From Odobenus rosmarus divergens (Eukaryota > Chordata > Mammalia > Carnivora > Odobenidae): 64,000 nt of DNA. The notes below the pieces were generated by a model, which was not told where the DNA came from, ran no database searches, and saw only the letters and a program-made list of their open reading frames with translations. A program made the translations under genes and the position numbers. The DNA is taken from contig NW_004451402.1 in the NCBI RefSeq assembly GCF_000321225.1, positions 331,721 through 395,720 on the forward strand. The letters run 5' to 3'. The stretch's first letter is position 1; each line of letters begins with the position of its first letter. Below are positions 43,521-55,450 of the stretch, piece by piece.

Positions 43521-44944
43521 AAAGAGCCTTCATATACTAATTTGAGCTAAAGTGCCTATATTAGCCAGCTTTTACTAGGCAGGCTGTGCCAATGCATAAA
43601 GCCCTAAGCTTCAGGGGCCTCCAACAACAAAAGTTCACTTTCCCTGATTTTACTGTTGATGAAGTAATAATAGATTTAGTCTCTTTACAAGAAGGCCAGA
43701 GAATGAATGTGCACCAGGAGAAAGAACACTGCTTCTCTGCTCCACAAGGAAATGATCTTACCTGGCTCCTGTCTCAGGACTGCATATGGAATGATGGAAG
43801 ACACTGGTGGTGATTCAGACAAACGGGGCCACCTGCACTTTGCATTCTTGGAGGAGCGATAAGGGTATGGCGAGCCCTTCTTTCTTCATTTTCTCTCCAT
43901 ATTGAGGTGACCTGGGGGGGTCCAGCAGCCATGGACACGCCCCGGATCCACTGTGGAATCCCACCCCAGGGGAGGATACTGGTATGAACGCACTCAACTT
44001 GTATCAGTGGAATAATATGAGCGATCTAGGAATCCTTACAGCATTCAATGTATTTTTCCATTTTCCCGACTATCATATAGAGAGGAATACAATAACAGGA
44101 AAACTTTGTCAAGTGTCGACAAAGCTGGCATCACACACTACAATAACTGGGGGAACAGGAATTATTTTCATAGTTTACATATTACAGCAACACAAAAGGA
44201 TTTAGAGCATTATCAACAATATGAGGGATTACTTGAAAGACAACCAATGGTCACTGTGTAGATTTCTTGTCTCTTTCCTCCATTTGTTTTATGAACTTTT
44301 AGGAAAAAAAAAAAAGAACAACAGCAACACAGGTGCCTTTTCTCCTCTGTTGCCCCAGGCCTTCTGGAAAAGCCTCCCATTGACTCCCTGGGACGACAGA
44401 AGCACCACATCTAGAAGCCCCCTCCCCCATTGGAGGTGCTGACGAATAGCAGTGGACTGGGTCTGCAGGCTGTAAAAGTGAGCTGGGGTGTTTGGGACCC
44501 TCGGCGGGGGGTGAGCACCTGGGGAAATGAGTGGAGGTTTGAGACCTTGGCTAGCACACTTGGGGAGGCTGAACACAGCAGTGATGCTGTTGGCTCCAAC
44601 AGCCCAGGCCTTTCCTGGGCGAAGACTGAACTGACAACTCTTTTCTCTAGTTTGTAGGTCATATCCTTGCAGGGCATTCTGCACTCTGAATCATTTAGGC
44701 AACTGAGTGGAAAGTAGCTGTCAGAACCACATACTTCAAAAACAACAAGGTATTCTGATTACAAGATTCACTTATATTCTAAGGTATTTTAATGGATTAG
44801 AACATGCTCAACATAGATTTCTCCAATGTCTGAAAGCAGTGAATAAAAGGAACCTGGGTCTCCCACTGCCCTCGCGGGCCAGGGATAGATAAGCAACAAC
44901 TTCTACGTTCTTTCAAGATGGATTTCAAACCAACCTTGTGTTCC
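43521..44944. other. Unassigned sequence, GC-rich 44.3-44.7 kb
   Basis: Contains an A12 run at 44306-44317. The 131-codon minus frame (44289-44684) and its partners on the plus strand have no known domain. Confidence 0.4.
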
Positions 44945-45351
44945 TGCATCAAGTGCAACATTTTTATGATTTAATCTACTTTTTTCATGGTGTGAACTTA
45001 ATTTGCCAATGTTTTATTTAATATCTGTATCTTCATAAATGTGACTGGGCTGAAAATGTTTTGCACTGTACTCCCCTGCAAAGCCACTGGGGTCTGGTGT
45101 CTTTGGGGTGTAAGACTATTGATTTGTAGATCAGTTTCTGTAATGGTTATCAGTTTCTGTAATGGTCACTTGGGTTTTCTATTTCTTCTTGACTAAAATT
45201 TGCATTCACATTTATATCTAATGTAAATGTATGTGTAATTTGATATTTTTTCTAGAAAGTTGGCCATTTCCTCCAAGTTTTCAAATTTTTTGGAAGTATG
45301 AAAGTATGAAAAGTATTCGATTCTTACTGTGATTTTTAAAATCTCTATGGT

Positions 45352-45551
45352 GGGGCGCCTGGGTGGCTCAGTTGGTTGAGCAACTGCCTTCGGCTCAGGT
45401 CATGATCCTGGAGTCCCGGGATCGAGTCCCGCATCGGGCTCCCTGCTCGGCGGGGAGTCTGCTTCTCCCTCTGATCCTCCCCCCTCTCATGCTCTGTCTC
45501 TCTCTCATTCTCTCTCTCAAAATAAATAAATAAAATCTTTAAAAAAAAAAT
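45352..45551 (+). mobile_element. CAN SINE, sense orientation, Pol III boxes visible
   Basis: The only plus-strand SINE here. It starts 'ggggcgcctgggtggctcag'. The A box TGGCTCAGTTGG is at 45364-45375 and the B box GGATCGAGTCC at 45419-45429, both inherited from a tRNA. The CT-rich part and the AAATAAATAAATAAAATC tail follow. The 14-bp duplication AAAATCTCTATGGT (45338-45351 and 45552-45565) is perfect, so it is among the younger insertions. Confidence 0.98.
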
Positions 45552-45880
45552 AAAATCTCTATGGTATCCACTTTTATATTACTAATATTAGTAATTTTGT
45601 TTTTTTTCTCTCTGTCTAGATGAGTCTGGTTGAATGTTTGTCCTACTTAGTTTTTCCAAAGGGTCAGCTTTGGTTTTTGTTGATCTCTATTATATATTTA
45701 TTTCCTATTTCATCAATATCTGCTCTTATCTTTATTGTTTGCATCTTATGACTTCTTTAGGTTTCACTTTTTCTTTGTTCAAGCTTTTAAATTGAGCATT
45801 TAGTCATTGACATGGATTCATTCTTTTTGGTTTTTAATATCTACTTGAAGGCAATAAATTTTCCTTTACACACCACTTTT

Positions 45881-46081
45881 TTGAAAAGATTTTATTTATT
45901 TATTTGACACAGAGAGACACAGCGAGAGAGGGAACACAAGCCGGGGGGTGGGGTGGGAGAGGGAGAAGCAGGCTTCCTGCGGAGCAGGGAGCCCGATGCG
46001 GGACTTGATCCCAGGACCCTGGGATCACGACCTGAGCCGAAGGCAGATGCTTAACAACTGAGTCACCGGGCTACACACCCC
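45881..46081 (-). mobile_element. CAN SINE, antisense, altered head end
   Basis: 'aagattttatttatttattt', G-rich middle and the head region end 'gagccgaaggcag' (46036 on). The usual last bases (GCCACCCAGGCGCCCC) are replaced by GTCACCGGGCTACACACCCC, where CTACACACC repeats the target. The 14-bp duplication TACACACCACTTTT is at 45867-45880 and 46082-46095. Confidence 0.93.
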
Positions 46082-46230
46082 TACACACCACTTTTAATAG
46101 GCATTGAAGTACTTCCACTTCCATTCTAAATATTTTGTAACTCCTATTATAGGCTTCTCTTAACCTGGAGTTATATAAGAGTGCAATTTTAGTGTTTTCG
46201 AATACATTTATTTAAAGGACCTTTAAATGT

Positions 46231-49200
46231 GGATTTCTAAAATAATTGCAAGTTTGTCAGAAAAAAATCTCTGACATTTATTAACACTTCTTTTGAACTT
46301 AATGTGAGGTCTTTCCCCCTCCCCCAAATCTTTGCTGTGTATTTGAAAAGAATTTCTTCCTTGGGTAAGTGATATTTACATTTATTTATAATATTAGATC
46401 AAGCTCTTAAATGTCATTGCTAACATGTATAGGTAGCCCACTTAACTTTTGGTGATTTATTCATTCATTTCCCAGAAAAGCATGTCACATCACCTCTTTG
46501 ATTATAGATTTGGTCATTTCTCTTCATAAAACACATTTGCTTTCGAGGAGGGCAGCTATGTTGGCTCATGGCTGCTGTATGTTTCTGATGGATCATACTT
46601 TATATTTTACAGATATGCATGTTGTCATTGTCAGGAATGATTCGTCTTTCAAACATTGCACTTCAATTTCAGTGTTGTCCCAGTGCCTGAATGAGAAGGT
46701 CAACCCCATGTATTCATGGCATTCAGGAGACACATGGTGGCAAATGCCAGCAGAAGGGGGGGCATTTGCTTTTGGCCACACTGGGCGCCATAGATGTGTT
46801 CCCAGAGCATCACAGATAGCAGAATTTGTGGCAGGTGCTGTCACTGAGTGACTTCACTCTCGACATGTGCATATCTTACTATAAATGCAGAGGCTCCAAT
46901 AGATTTCTGAAACAAATCAAAGGTTGAGCAGCCGGCGACCTCACGCCCTTCCAGGATCAGAGCAGCGACACTGTGCAGGTGAGCTCCTTGCCGGCCCAGG
47001 CCTTGGGTGCTCTTCACAACTACTGTTGGTGGAGCCGGAAAAACATCAGGTTTGGTTTGCCTTGCTAATTCCTCCAACCAGTGCTACTGTGATCACGCTT
47101 GGCCTGGTGAATCATGGATCAGTTTCCTAGGGGCCCAACGAGATTCATTGTGTAAGCCCGTCCCCTTCCCTCCAGGGAAAAAGGAAAGCAAGTCAGCTGG
47201 AGACTATCTGATTAATATGCCCAGTGGGGAATGATCTGGGATTTGTTACTTCCAGTACATGCACGTGGAACATCTCTCAACTGATCTATGAGTGCTCGGC
47301 AAGCATCTTGGAGAGGCGGTTCTGATGGAAATGAGGACACCGCCAGTCATATTGCAGATGGAGCATCTTCAAATGAAATCATGCTTTTATTTTTCCTGCA
47401 AACAAATAAAAATATAAACTTTACTTTTTCTAAGGTATACTTTGGGCCAAAAAAAGGAGTTAAAGCAAATACTTCATGAGTTGCTTGATTTTCGTATCAT
47501 GCTGCCTTGCTTTGGGTTCTTCTAAGAGCGGACCCTGAGAGAAGGTTTTAAGTCCAGGATTTATTTGGGCTGGGTAGGGAATGCCAGGAGAGAGTAGGGG
47601 CATGATTATGAGGAAGGGAGGCAGCCCACAGAGGGGGACTAGTAAGCCAGTAGCCACAGTGGACGACTGGAGCATCATCCCAGGAAAATGGAGACGACTC
47701 TGGGGACATGGGATGAAGTTCACACCTCCTGCCCATCTGAGGGGAAGACTCTGGATGAAGAGCGGCCTACAGAGGTAGGCTGGGGAGTTTGTTGATTGGT
47801 ACTGGGGGCCTGATGCACACATGCTCTCAGGTCCAGAATAAAGCCCTTGGATACAGAGAAGCAGGTGCCTGCCATTGGAAGTCACTGGAAGTGTGCTGAG
47901 TATAGCCAAAGGGCCCTGGGGGCTCCGTGCACATGGTGACCCAGGTCCAGGCTCAGGAGACCTGCGGGCACGCCCTGTGATGGGCACAGTGAGCACCTGG
48001 AGATTGTTTCCTTATCTCTCTTCTTCTCTGAAGTACTGTCTCAGGGCTGGGTTTCTGTACCCTGGGCCACATTTATGAAATTCTGCCCAGTACCCATTAC
48101 TGAGGGCCTATCCGCACATGCTCTGTGCTTCCCATGCAAGGTCCACAGGTGAATGTGCTGCGGAGCCTGTGGCTGGAGGGTCAGGGTCTAGTGCAGGGTG
48201 GGGGGCCCAGTGGCAGCTACAGAGCAGAGTTTCCACTGCCAATGAACAGTACCGAGGAGCCTGGGCCGAAGTGGAAGGGTCACTGAGCTAGTGTGAGGGA
48301 AGCCGGGACAATACAGACGGAGGTTTCTAGTGCTAGGAACGGCATGAGCAAGGGGGCAGAAGCAGGACAGTGCAGGGCATGCGGAAGGAACGGCACGCCT
48401 GTCACCTGGAGCACCTAGAGGGGCGTCAGGGGTACTCCGCGGCAGGGGTGGGTCTGTGCTCAGGAACTGACCAGGCCTTGTGCCCGCAGGAATGTTGAAG
48501 GCTCATGGTCAGATTTACAGGTAAGGAAGATTATTTAGGGCTACAGTGTGCAGATAGAGGAGGGGGCAAGACAATCCAGGCCAGTCAGGGTCACCACTCC
48601 TCAGGCTTGGAACATGGGGGAGGGCCTCACAGATCTCTCTAGCCCTGGCCGAAGTCTAAGCTTCGCCAAACGTGCTCCTTGGAGCGATGCTGTGCTTAGG
48701 TCCAATAGCTGGTGCTCCAGTCGGAGCCCCACAACTTAGAAGGCCCCACTCTGGTGGTTCTCTTGGCTAGGCCCTTCTCACAGGGTGAGGGGTCACAACA
48801 CCAGGGAGGCGTGCCCACCCAGAGCCTGTGTCCCATCTTCTAGACCACAGTTCTGGTCCCCAGGCCTGGAAGCCCCTGAGCCTGCTTCTCCAGCTCGCCA
48901 GCCCCAGGTCTGCCCTCAGGGCAGGTGCTGTTCAGAGAGGATGGGAGGGGAAGGCCAGTGTGTCTAGGAGCATGTGCCCCCTTCCAGAGAGGGGCAGGAT
49001 GGAGGGAGACAGGAAGTAGAGATGAGGACAGGCCTCCCTTGTCCCCTTGCCCGAGCCCTGCCCATAGGGAGGGCGGACCTGCCGCAGGGCTTGGGGGGCA
49101 GGAGCCTGTGTGGGTTCGAGCCCTGCTTGCCTGTTCCCAACCATGGCTGCGCCCCTCACACCTGCTTTGTTCACGGGCTTTGGGGTAAGACACTGTGAAT

Positions 49201-50180
49201 AACTGCTCTGAGGCAGAAAGAAATACATTTGCAAAACCCCTGGCTTAAATAACCTTCCCTGGCTTTTCCAAGTAGAAAATACAATTGGAAAAGGTTTAGC
49301 AAGAGCCAAATGGGACATGTCATCATCAAAGCATCCGCCACCCCTGCGTTTCTCCAGCCACTGCTGGGTCTCTGTCACCGAGGCGAGGCTCGATCCGTCC
49401 GCAGTTCTGAAACGCCTGGAGGAGCTTTGATCCGTGGCCACCGCCTCCCACTCTGATTTCTTGTCCCCTTGAATTCCTGATGCCGTTCACAACGTGCCTT
49501 CTGTGATGGTTCTTTATTTTTTTGTTTTTTTTGTTTGTTTTGCTTTTTTTTTCAGTGTTGACTTCAAGTTGGGACAAAGCCCTTTTTCCTTTCAGTCCCC
49601 AGGCAACTGCAGCCCAGGCTGCTGTTGGGGGGGTAGCCCAGGAAAGTGAGGGTGACGTGAGGGCAGAGTGAGCCAGCAGCAGGGCTTCTTCCTCCCTGGG
49701 TCACCCCAGACACCCCAGAGGGGATTAACCACTCACAGACTCTGCCTCTTCAGGCTCTTGTCTGCTGCCACGTTGCTCAGAACCCCATTCTGCCCCAAAC
49801 TACCTCACGTCTCCTGCCTTCTTCCTGTTCGCTAGAAAACCCCTAGTTTTTCTTTTTTATTCTTTAGAATAGACCCCCTGTGTTTGACCTTACACACAAA
49901 GGTGGCTCCCATCTGAAAATGGCATTGTCTCATCCCTGGAACCTGGCATGTATGCTTCTCCACATAGCATTCCTTTCTTCCTGCTTCTGGAACCTTCGTC
50001 TTCATGCTGACCACTGGGCTGGTTAACTCCCCAGTGCCCACCACCCTCTGCCAATGTCAGCGTTGCCCAGCCCATGGACTGAAGACACCCATTTCCTGGT
50101 GTTGATTTGCTTCAGGGACCTGGGGTTCGTAAGCTAAGTTCTTTCTCTTCTGCTTCGAAAAAGTAATTAAAAGTTAAACC
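46231..50180. other. GC-rich unassigned region, about 4 kb
   Basis: 46231-46500 may still hold decayed L1. From 46.9 to 50.1 kb GC is high. Frames at 47460-47996 (178 codons, minus) and 48932-49441 (169 codons, minus) are long, but they overlap plus-strand frames and have no known motifs. 48160-48370 shares vocabulary with the unnamed old repeat family ('ggcatgagcaagggggcaga'). No named repeat or gene was recognised. Confidence 0.4.
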
Positions 50181-50748
50181 TGGCATACATATGTACAATG
50201 GAATACTATTCAGCCATAAAAAGAAGGAGATCCTGCCTTTTGTGACAACATATATGGACCTTGAAGGCATTATGCTCAATGACATAAGTCAGGCACAGAA
50301 AGACAAAGAAATACTGCATAATCTCACATGAGAAATCTAAAAAAAAAAAACAAAAAACAAACAAACAAAAAAAACACCACGAAAATCAGAAAAAGAGTTG
50401 GGAGTTGTGGTTGCCAGAGGTGGGGGTGTGTGGTTGGGAATGCGGAGAGGTGGTCAGAAGGGACAAGCTTCCAGTTATAAAATAGATAAGTCCTGGGATT
50501 TAATGGACAACATGGTGACTATAGTTAGCACTGCTAACTGTCATGTATTTCAAAGCTGTTAAGAGAATAAATCCTAGAAATTCTCATTACAAGGAGAAAA
50601 AAATATTTTTTGGTAACTTTATGGAGACAGATCAAATTTACTGTGTTAATTATTTTGCAATATACGTATGTCAGGTCATGCTGCTCTATACCTTAAACCT
50701 CCATAGTGCTGTGTGTCAATTGTATCTCAGTAAAACTGGGGGAAAAAA
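50181..50748 (+). mobile_element. L1M LINE: ORF2 end and 3' UTR
   Basis: 'aatactattcagccataaaa' (50202-50221), 'gcattatgctcaatgacata' and 'ttgccagaggtgggggtgtg' lead to 'cagttataaaatagataagt' and end 'tgtatctcagtaaaactggg'. An A/C-rich simple repeat (50339-50378) has expanded inside. Confidence 0.9.
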
Positions 50749-51902
50749 CGTTAAACCGAGGGTAGAAGCCCATATTTTTAGAACTCAAGGCGATGCATCT
50801 AGAAAGGACCAGAATGACGATGGGACCAGGTGGCTTCAAAGCCAGTCAGGAGTCAGGCCCCGGTTCTGAATGTCAGCCCTTACCAGAATCCCAGCAGGAA
50901 AGTTAACTAGAAGGAATCACAAATCTGTTGTATAAAATGCTAGAGCAGCTAGATTCTTCTTTCTGCCTTTTCCAGAATCTCTTTTACCTTTTATCTGTTC
51001 CTTAAAATCTCTCTGTTCCTTCTTCCTTCCAGGGCAGTGCCGGCCTGGGGTGGGGGGGCAGCTCTGTCTCTAGGGAGCTCTGCTGATGCATTCTGAGCCT
51101 TTGGGGTCTTAGCAAAATACACTCCTCATAAGCTCCTCTATCGCCAATTCTTTCTTCCCTCCTGGGAATTTGTTTGCTTCAACACAGCCCAGGGAGCCAC
51201 AAGAACGTGGTGGGGAGGAGGGTACCCTCTGGGTCACTGAGTGAACCCAAAGGCCAGCAGGGAGGCTGGGGACCCCCACACCACCCCCAAGTCTAAGACC
51301 TCCCAGTTTGTTCTTGTGCCCTAAAGTTTGCCTTCTCCCCAGGCTCTGCTTCCCACACAACTCCCAGAATTGGTAGCTGCAGCTTTCCTTTGCTTTCTGG
51401 GCCTAAGCATTGGCCCTGGGAACATGCCTGAGACCATGCCCCTGGACTAACATTCCACTCTGTTCTTTCCTGGTTCCCCTCGACCCCCTTTCCAAGACAG
51501 TTTTGATGCTATCGTCACCGATGGTTCTAGCTCCCAGATTTTTCCTTCCCAATCTGTCAACGGTAAACATCCCACTGACCAGTGACTCTTCCTAAAACAC
51601 ACCTTGGATCATACTTGTATCAAGAAGCTGTTTTAGAACAGAACAAACATGGACATTATGAACCTACCTCTTTCTGGCTCAGAAATCTTCAATGTCTTCC
51701 GCGAGTCAACCAAAAAAAGGCTAAATCCCTATAAATCAAACAGGCCTCCAACAAAATGATTTCAATGCAACTTTCCTTCTTTATAAAGTTTTGTTGTCAT
51801 TAACTTGCTGGCAGAACATTTTTGCTGCAGAAAACTGGACGTGTAAGCCATCTAGAACAGTCCTGGCCCGAGTAACAGCCACCTAAGTGTCCATTAGCAC
51901 AG
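50749..51902. other. Unassigned sequence
   Basis: No recognised features. Frames at 51109-51595 have no known domains. Confidence 0.4.
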
Positions 51903-52205
51903 GTCCACAGTCCCTTATTTGAAAGCCCTCGGGCCTCGTGTGTTTCAGAATTCAGAATTTTCATATTTTAGAAAGGGAATATGGTGACTAGGCCATATAG
52001 TATATAAAACTTACAACAGGATCTGGGGCTGCACCCCATAATCAAGCATGTTAATATTTCTGCAGAGAAATGTATGGATATTCATACTAAGTAGGATGCA
52101 TAAAGACTGAGAATAGCCTCATGTTGATTCAGGTCAGGTTTTGCTGCCAAATGAAGTATGAAAAACCTTTGTGATTTGGAGCTTTGTGAATTTTGGACTA
52201 GTGGC
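51903..52205 (+). mobile_element. Tigger/MER44-like DNA transposon, degraded
   Basis: 'cagaattcagaattttcata' near the left and 'gatttggagctttgtgaatt' near the right are diverged inverted relatives of the AATCCGAAAATCCG terminal type. Between them, 'caaatgaagtatgaaaaacc' fits the known internal part. The exact subfamily is not certain. Confidence 0.6.
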
Positions 52206-52853
52206 AAGATCACCATGGGCGCGTTCTGTGACCGTCACCGCAAGCTGGGGTGGCCATCGGCTGGGGCTGGAGGGGTGGCAGGCCCCAGAGAATGGAGGTG
52301 GGGGTCAGAGGACACTCTGGGCAGGGGGCCTGGGGGAGTAGGGGGCAGTGCAGCCACTCATTGGGCAAGAGCCATATGCTGGCGACGAGGAAAGCGCGCC
52401 AGAAGGCACATTGTCTTGGGTTACCAGGGTTACTCTGGGAAGTACAAACATTTGGCACAGCCGGGCCCTGCTGGGAGATGCCTGCTGAGTAAGAGACGGG
52501 TTGCTCTTCAGACCCAGCTTCTTGGAGCGTCACTTGGCCATTCACCCTTTGATGAATTCACAGAATGGTTGGAACCTTCCCATTTACATTAAGAGGACTG
52601 GGCAGAAGGCGAAGTCACTCACCGGCAAGCCACGGCGAGGCCACAAATGGGGCTGCTGGTGACAGCCCTGGGAAAGCCTCACCCTGCCAATGGCCAAACC
52701 CTCCCTCCCTCAGCGTCTGACACCATCTGCATCTGCTGAGTTTTATGAATGCCCAAACCGACTTTTCTTCAGTCGCAGGTCACAAGGCCCACACTCGGAA
52801 TATGGGTTTTAGTTATTACGGAATACATCATTTTGAAATAGGAAATGATAAAT
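52206..52853. other. GC-rich unassigned sequence
   Basis: Frames at 52158-52592 (144 codons, plus) and the opposite-strand 52210-52545 overlap. Neither has a recognised domain. Confidence 0.4.
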
Positions 52854-52869
52854 TAAAGCCAGTCTTTTT

Positions 52870-54082
52870 TTTTTTTTTTTTTATTGTTAACCACCATACA
52901 TTACATCATTAGTTTTTGATGCAGTGTTCCATGATTCATTGTTTGTGCATAACACCCAGTGCTCCACACAGAATGTGCCCTCTTTAATACCCATCACCAG
53001 GCTAACCCATCCCCCGACCCCCCTCCCCTCTAGAACCCTCAGTTTGTTTTTCAGAGTCCATCGTCTCTAATGGTTCGTCTCCCCCTCCGACTTACTCCCC
53101 TTCATTCTTCCCCTCCTGCTCTCTTCTTCTTCTTTTTTTTCTTAACATATATTGCATTATTTGTTTCAGAAGTACAGATCCGTGATTCATCAGTCTTGTA
53201 CAATTCACAGTGCTCACCATAGCACATACCCTGCCCGATGTCTATCACCCAGCCACCCAATCCCTCCCACCCCCCACCACTCCAGCAACCCTCAGTTTGT
53301 TTCCTGAGATTAAGAATTCCTCATATCAGTGAGGTCATATGATACATGTCTTTCTCTGACTGACTTATTTCGCTCAGCATAACACCCTCCAGTTCCATCC
53401 ACGTCGTTGCAAATGGCAAGATCTCATTCCTTTTGATGGCTGCATAATATTCCATTGTGTATATATACCACATCTTCTTTATCCATTCATCTGTCGATGG
53501 ACATCTTGGCTCTTTCCACAGTTTGGCTATTGTGGACATTGCTGCTATAAACATTGGGGTGCACGTACCCCTTCGGATCCCTACATTTGTATCTTTGTGG
53601 TAAATACCCAGTAGTGCAATTGCTGGATCGTATGGTAGCTCTATTTTCAACTGTTTGAGGAACCTCCATACTGTTTTCCAGAGTGGTTGCACCAGCTTGC
53701 ATTCCCACCAACAGTGTAGGAGGGTTCCCCTTTCTCCGCATCCCCGCCAACATCTGTCGTTTCCTGACTTGTTAATTTTCGCCATTCTGACTGGTGTGAG
53801 GTGGTATCTCATTGAGGTTTTGATTTGGATTTCCCTGATGCCGAGCGATGTTGAGCACTTTTTCATGTGTCTGTTGGCCATTTGGATGTCTTCTTTGGAA
53901 AAATGTCTGTTCATGTCTTCTGCCCATTTCTTGATTGGATTATTTGTTTTTTGGGTGTTGAGTTTGATAGGTTCTTTATAAATTTTGGATACTAGCCCTT
54001 TATCTGATATGTCATTTGCAAATATCTTCTCCCATTCTGTCGGTTGTCTTTTGGTTTTGTGGACTGTTTCTTTTGCTGTGCA
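52870..54082 (-). mobile_element. Young carnivore L1, 5'-truncated, with ORF2 C-terminus
   Basis: The plus strand shows T18, then the reverse complement of the full L1 3' UTR (including the C-rich G4 complement at 53254-53276). The end of ORF2 follows. The minus frame 53914-53321 (197 codons from its first Met) has the L1 ORF2 C-terminal Cys motif CX3CX7HX4C at residues 55, 59, 67 and 72, then [20 protein letters not shown] and the usual C-terminus. The perfect 16-bp duplication TAAAGCCAGTCTTTTT lies at 52854-52869 and 54083-54098. The endonuclease and reverse-transcriptase domains are missing, so it cannot move by itself. Confidence 0.97.
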
Positions 54083-54098
54083 TAAAGCCAGTCTTTTT

Positions 54099-54712
54099 AT
54101 TTGGACTTAAGTTTTACCTTATTCCCTAATTATCTGTACATATATTTTCATATCTCATTCTGGCAGAAAGTTCTAAAGAATAGCTTGCCCTCACCCCCTA
54201 ACCCACCTTCTTCTCAAAGAGAGGCAAAAAGCCTTTTGTGTTCATATGAGTCTGGCCAGGCCACCGGGCTCCAATGAGGGTCGGGGCGTGGGAGACCCCG
54301 AGCCTCTGCCTGCCCTGGCATGCATACACATCTGGATGGCGGGTGGGGTGGGGGAGGGGAGTGCTGGTACATTCAATAGATGGTGAGTTTTGGTGACAGA
54401 ACAATTTGGTCCCCAGCTCTTTCATCTTATTTGGGTACTCACTTGGTATTTCAGAAAACACATATGCTGGTTCTCATTAGCAACGGAGCTAGTAATGCAA
54501 ATACGTGGGTTGCTGATAAAAGCCATTAGCATTCATTCATTTCATACGAATAACAATACAGGAGCGCACCTGAACTCTCAGCAGCAATTACAGCAAACTT
54601 GTGAGGAGGGAGCTCAGGCAGCCAGAGCACATTTATCTGCAGATTACCATGTTCTGACTGATACGGTGTCATGGCCCATCGGGGACCTCCTGAGAGGTGG
54701 CAGGGGGGACAG
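54099..54712. other. Unassigned sequence with a strong G4 motif
   Basis: Holds the tight G-quadruplex motif at 54341-54359. A 155-codon plus frame (54390-54857) runs into the MER5-like element and has no known domain. Confidence 0.4.
54341..54359 (+). other. Tight G-quadruplex motif with single-base loops
   Basis: Runs of 3, 4, 5 and 4 G separated by T, T and A (GGGTGGGGTGGGGGAGGGG). Single-base loops favour very stable parallel quadruplexes in general. In-cell folding is inferred. Confidence 0.85.
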
Positions 54713-54938
54713 AGTTCTAACTTGGGGTGCTGGCTGCATATTGGAATTACCCGGAGACAAACAACAGCAACAACAACACAACATCAAACAAAACACTGAT
54801 GACTGGGTGCCACTTTCCAGAGATTGTCATTTAATAGTGAACAATCATTACATGTGATTTAATAATTGGTTTGGGGCACATCCCTCAAATGGAAAAACAT
54901 CAGCACTTTCCAGGTAGTTCTAACATGCCACCAACGTA
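54713..54938 (+). mobile_element. MER5A-like hAT element with CAA-rich expansion
   Basis: 'ggtgctggctgcatattgga' with 'attacccggaga' starts the element. 'tttccagagattgtcattta' and 'attggtttggggcacatccc' follow, and it ends 'gtagttctaacatgcca'. An A/C-rich CAA tract (54753-54796) interrupts it. Confidence 0.8.
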
Positions 54939-55309
54939 GAAAACCCATTCTTTATTCTCCTATTTCCTTGTTCGACAAAATGAAGTCCAGGTCTGATGTG
55001 TTAAAGGGTTGATGAACTAACCTGGGCTCAAAGGGTAAGTTTGGAGTAAATAAGAGATTAAAATTCAAGGTCTGATTTGCCAGCACTATTGTAGAGTCAC
55101 CAGCCAGCCATGTTCGCCTGGGCCTAGGGGCTTTTTGGGATTTGAGATCTTCAGTTTTAACAGCAGGCCCCTTACCAGATCTCCTTGAATAAGAGGGATA
55201 ACCTTACATCCACCAGGTGATGTGTCTGCCGCTAAGAGCAATCTCCCTTTGTGTGGGTGGCATCTTCTGGTTCATGAACGTGCGCTAATCTACATGAACT
55301 TATAGGATC
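54939..55309. other. Unassigned sequence
   Basis: No recognised element between the MER5-like copy and the MIR. Confidence 0.4.
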
Positions 55310-55450
55310 CTTGCTACCGCCCAGCCAGATTTGTAGTGCAGGCAATGCTTCATGCATTTTACAGATGAGGACACTGCCATTAAGTGACTCAGCCAAGATG
55401 GGTAGATGGCAAATAGACTCAGGTCTCTTGATTTATACAGCATTTTCTTT
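55310..55450 (-). repeat. MIR SINE, antisense, target of an L1 insertion
   Basis: 'gcattttacagatgaggaca' and 'agtgactcagccaagatggg' are the reverse complement of the MIR core. The L1 at 55451-56080 inserted at its right end. Confidence 0.75.

Larger units (their letters stand above)
44945..46230 (-). mobile_element. L1M LINE ORF2 region, antisense, with two nested SINEs
   Basis: 'ggtgtgaacttaatttgcca' (44990-45009), 'gcaaagccactggggtctgg', 'agaaagttggccatttcctc' and 'aaagggtcagctttggtttt' are the reverse complement of L1 ORF2 reverse-transcriptase region text. It is split by SINEs at 45352-45551 and 45881-46070. It is decayed, with stops in every frame. Confidence 0.85.

Noticed and set aside
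45352..45551. A possible tRNA gene from the A and B boxes
   Set aside because: The boxes belong to a CAN SINE head; there is no cloverleaf with a terminator, and the SINE tail and TSD follow.
47460..49441. Long minus-strand frames of 169-178 codons as possible genes
   Set aside because: They overlap long plus-strand frames in the same GC-rich DNA, have no recognised domain, and no splice or promoter signals fit.
53321..53914. A 197-codon frame as a host gene
   Set aside because: It is the C-terminal part of L1 ORF2 with CX3CX7HX4C, inside a truncated L1.
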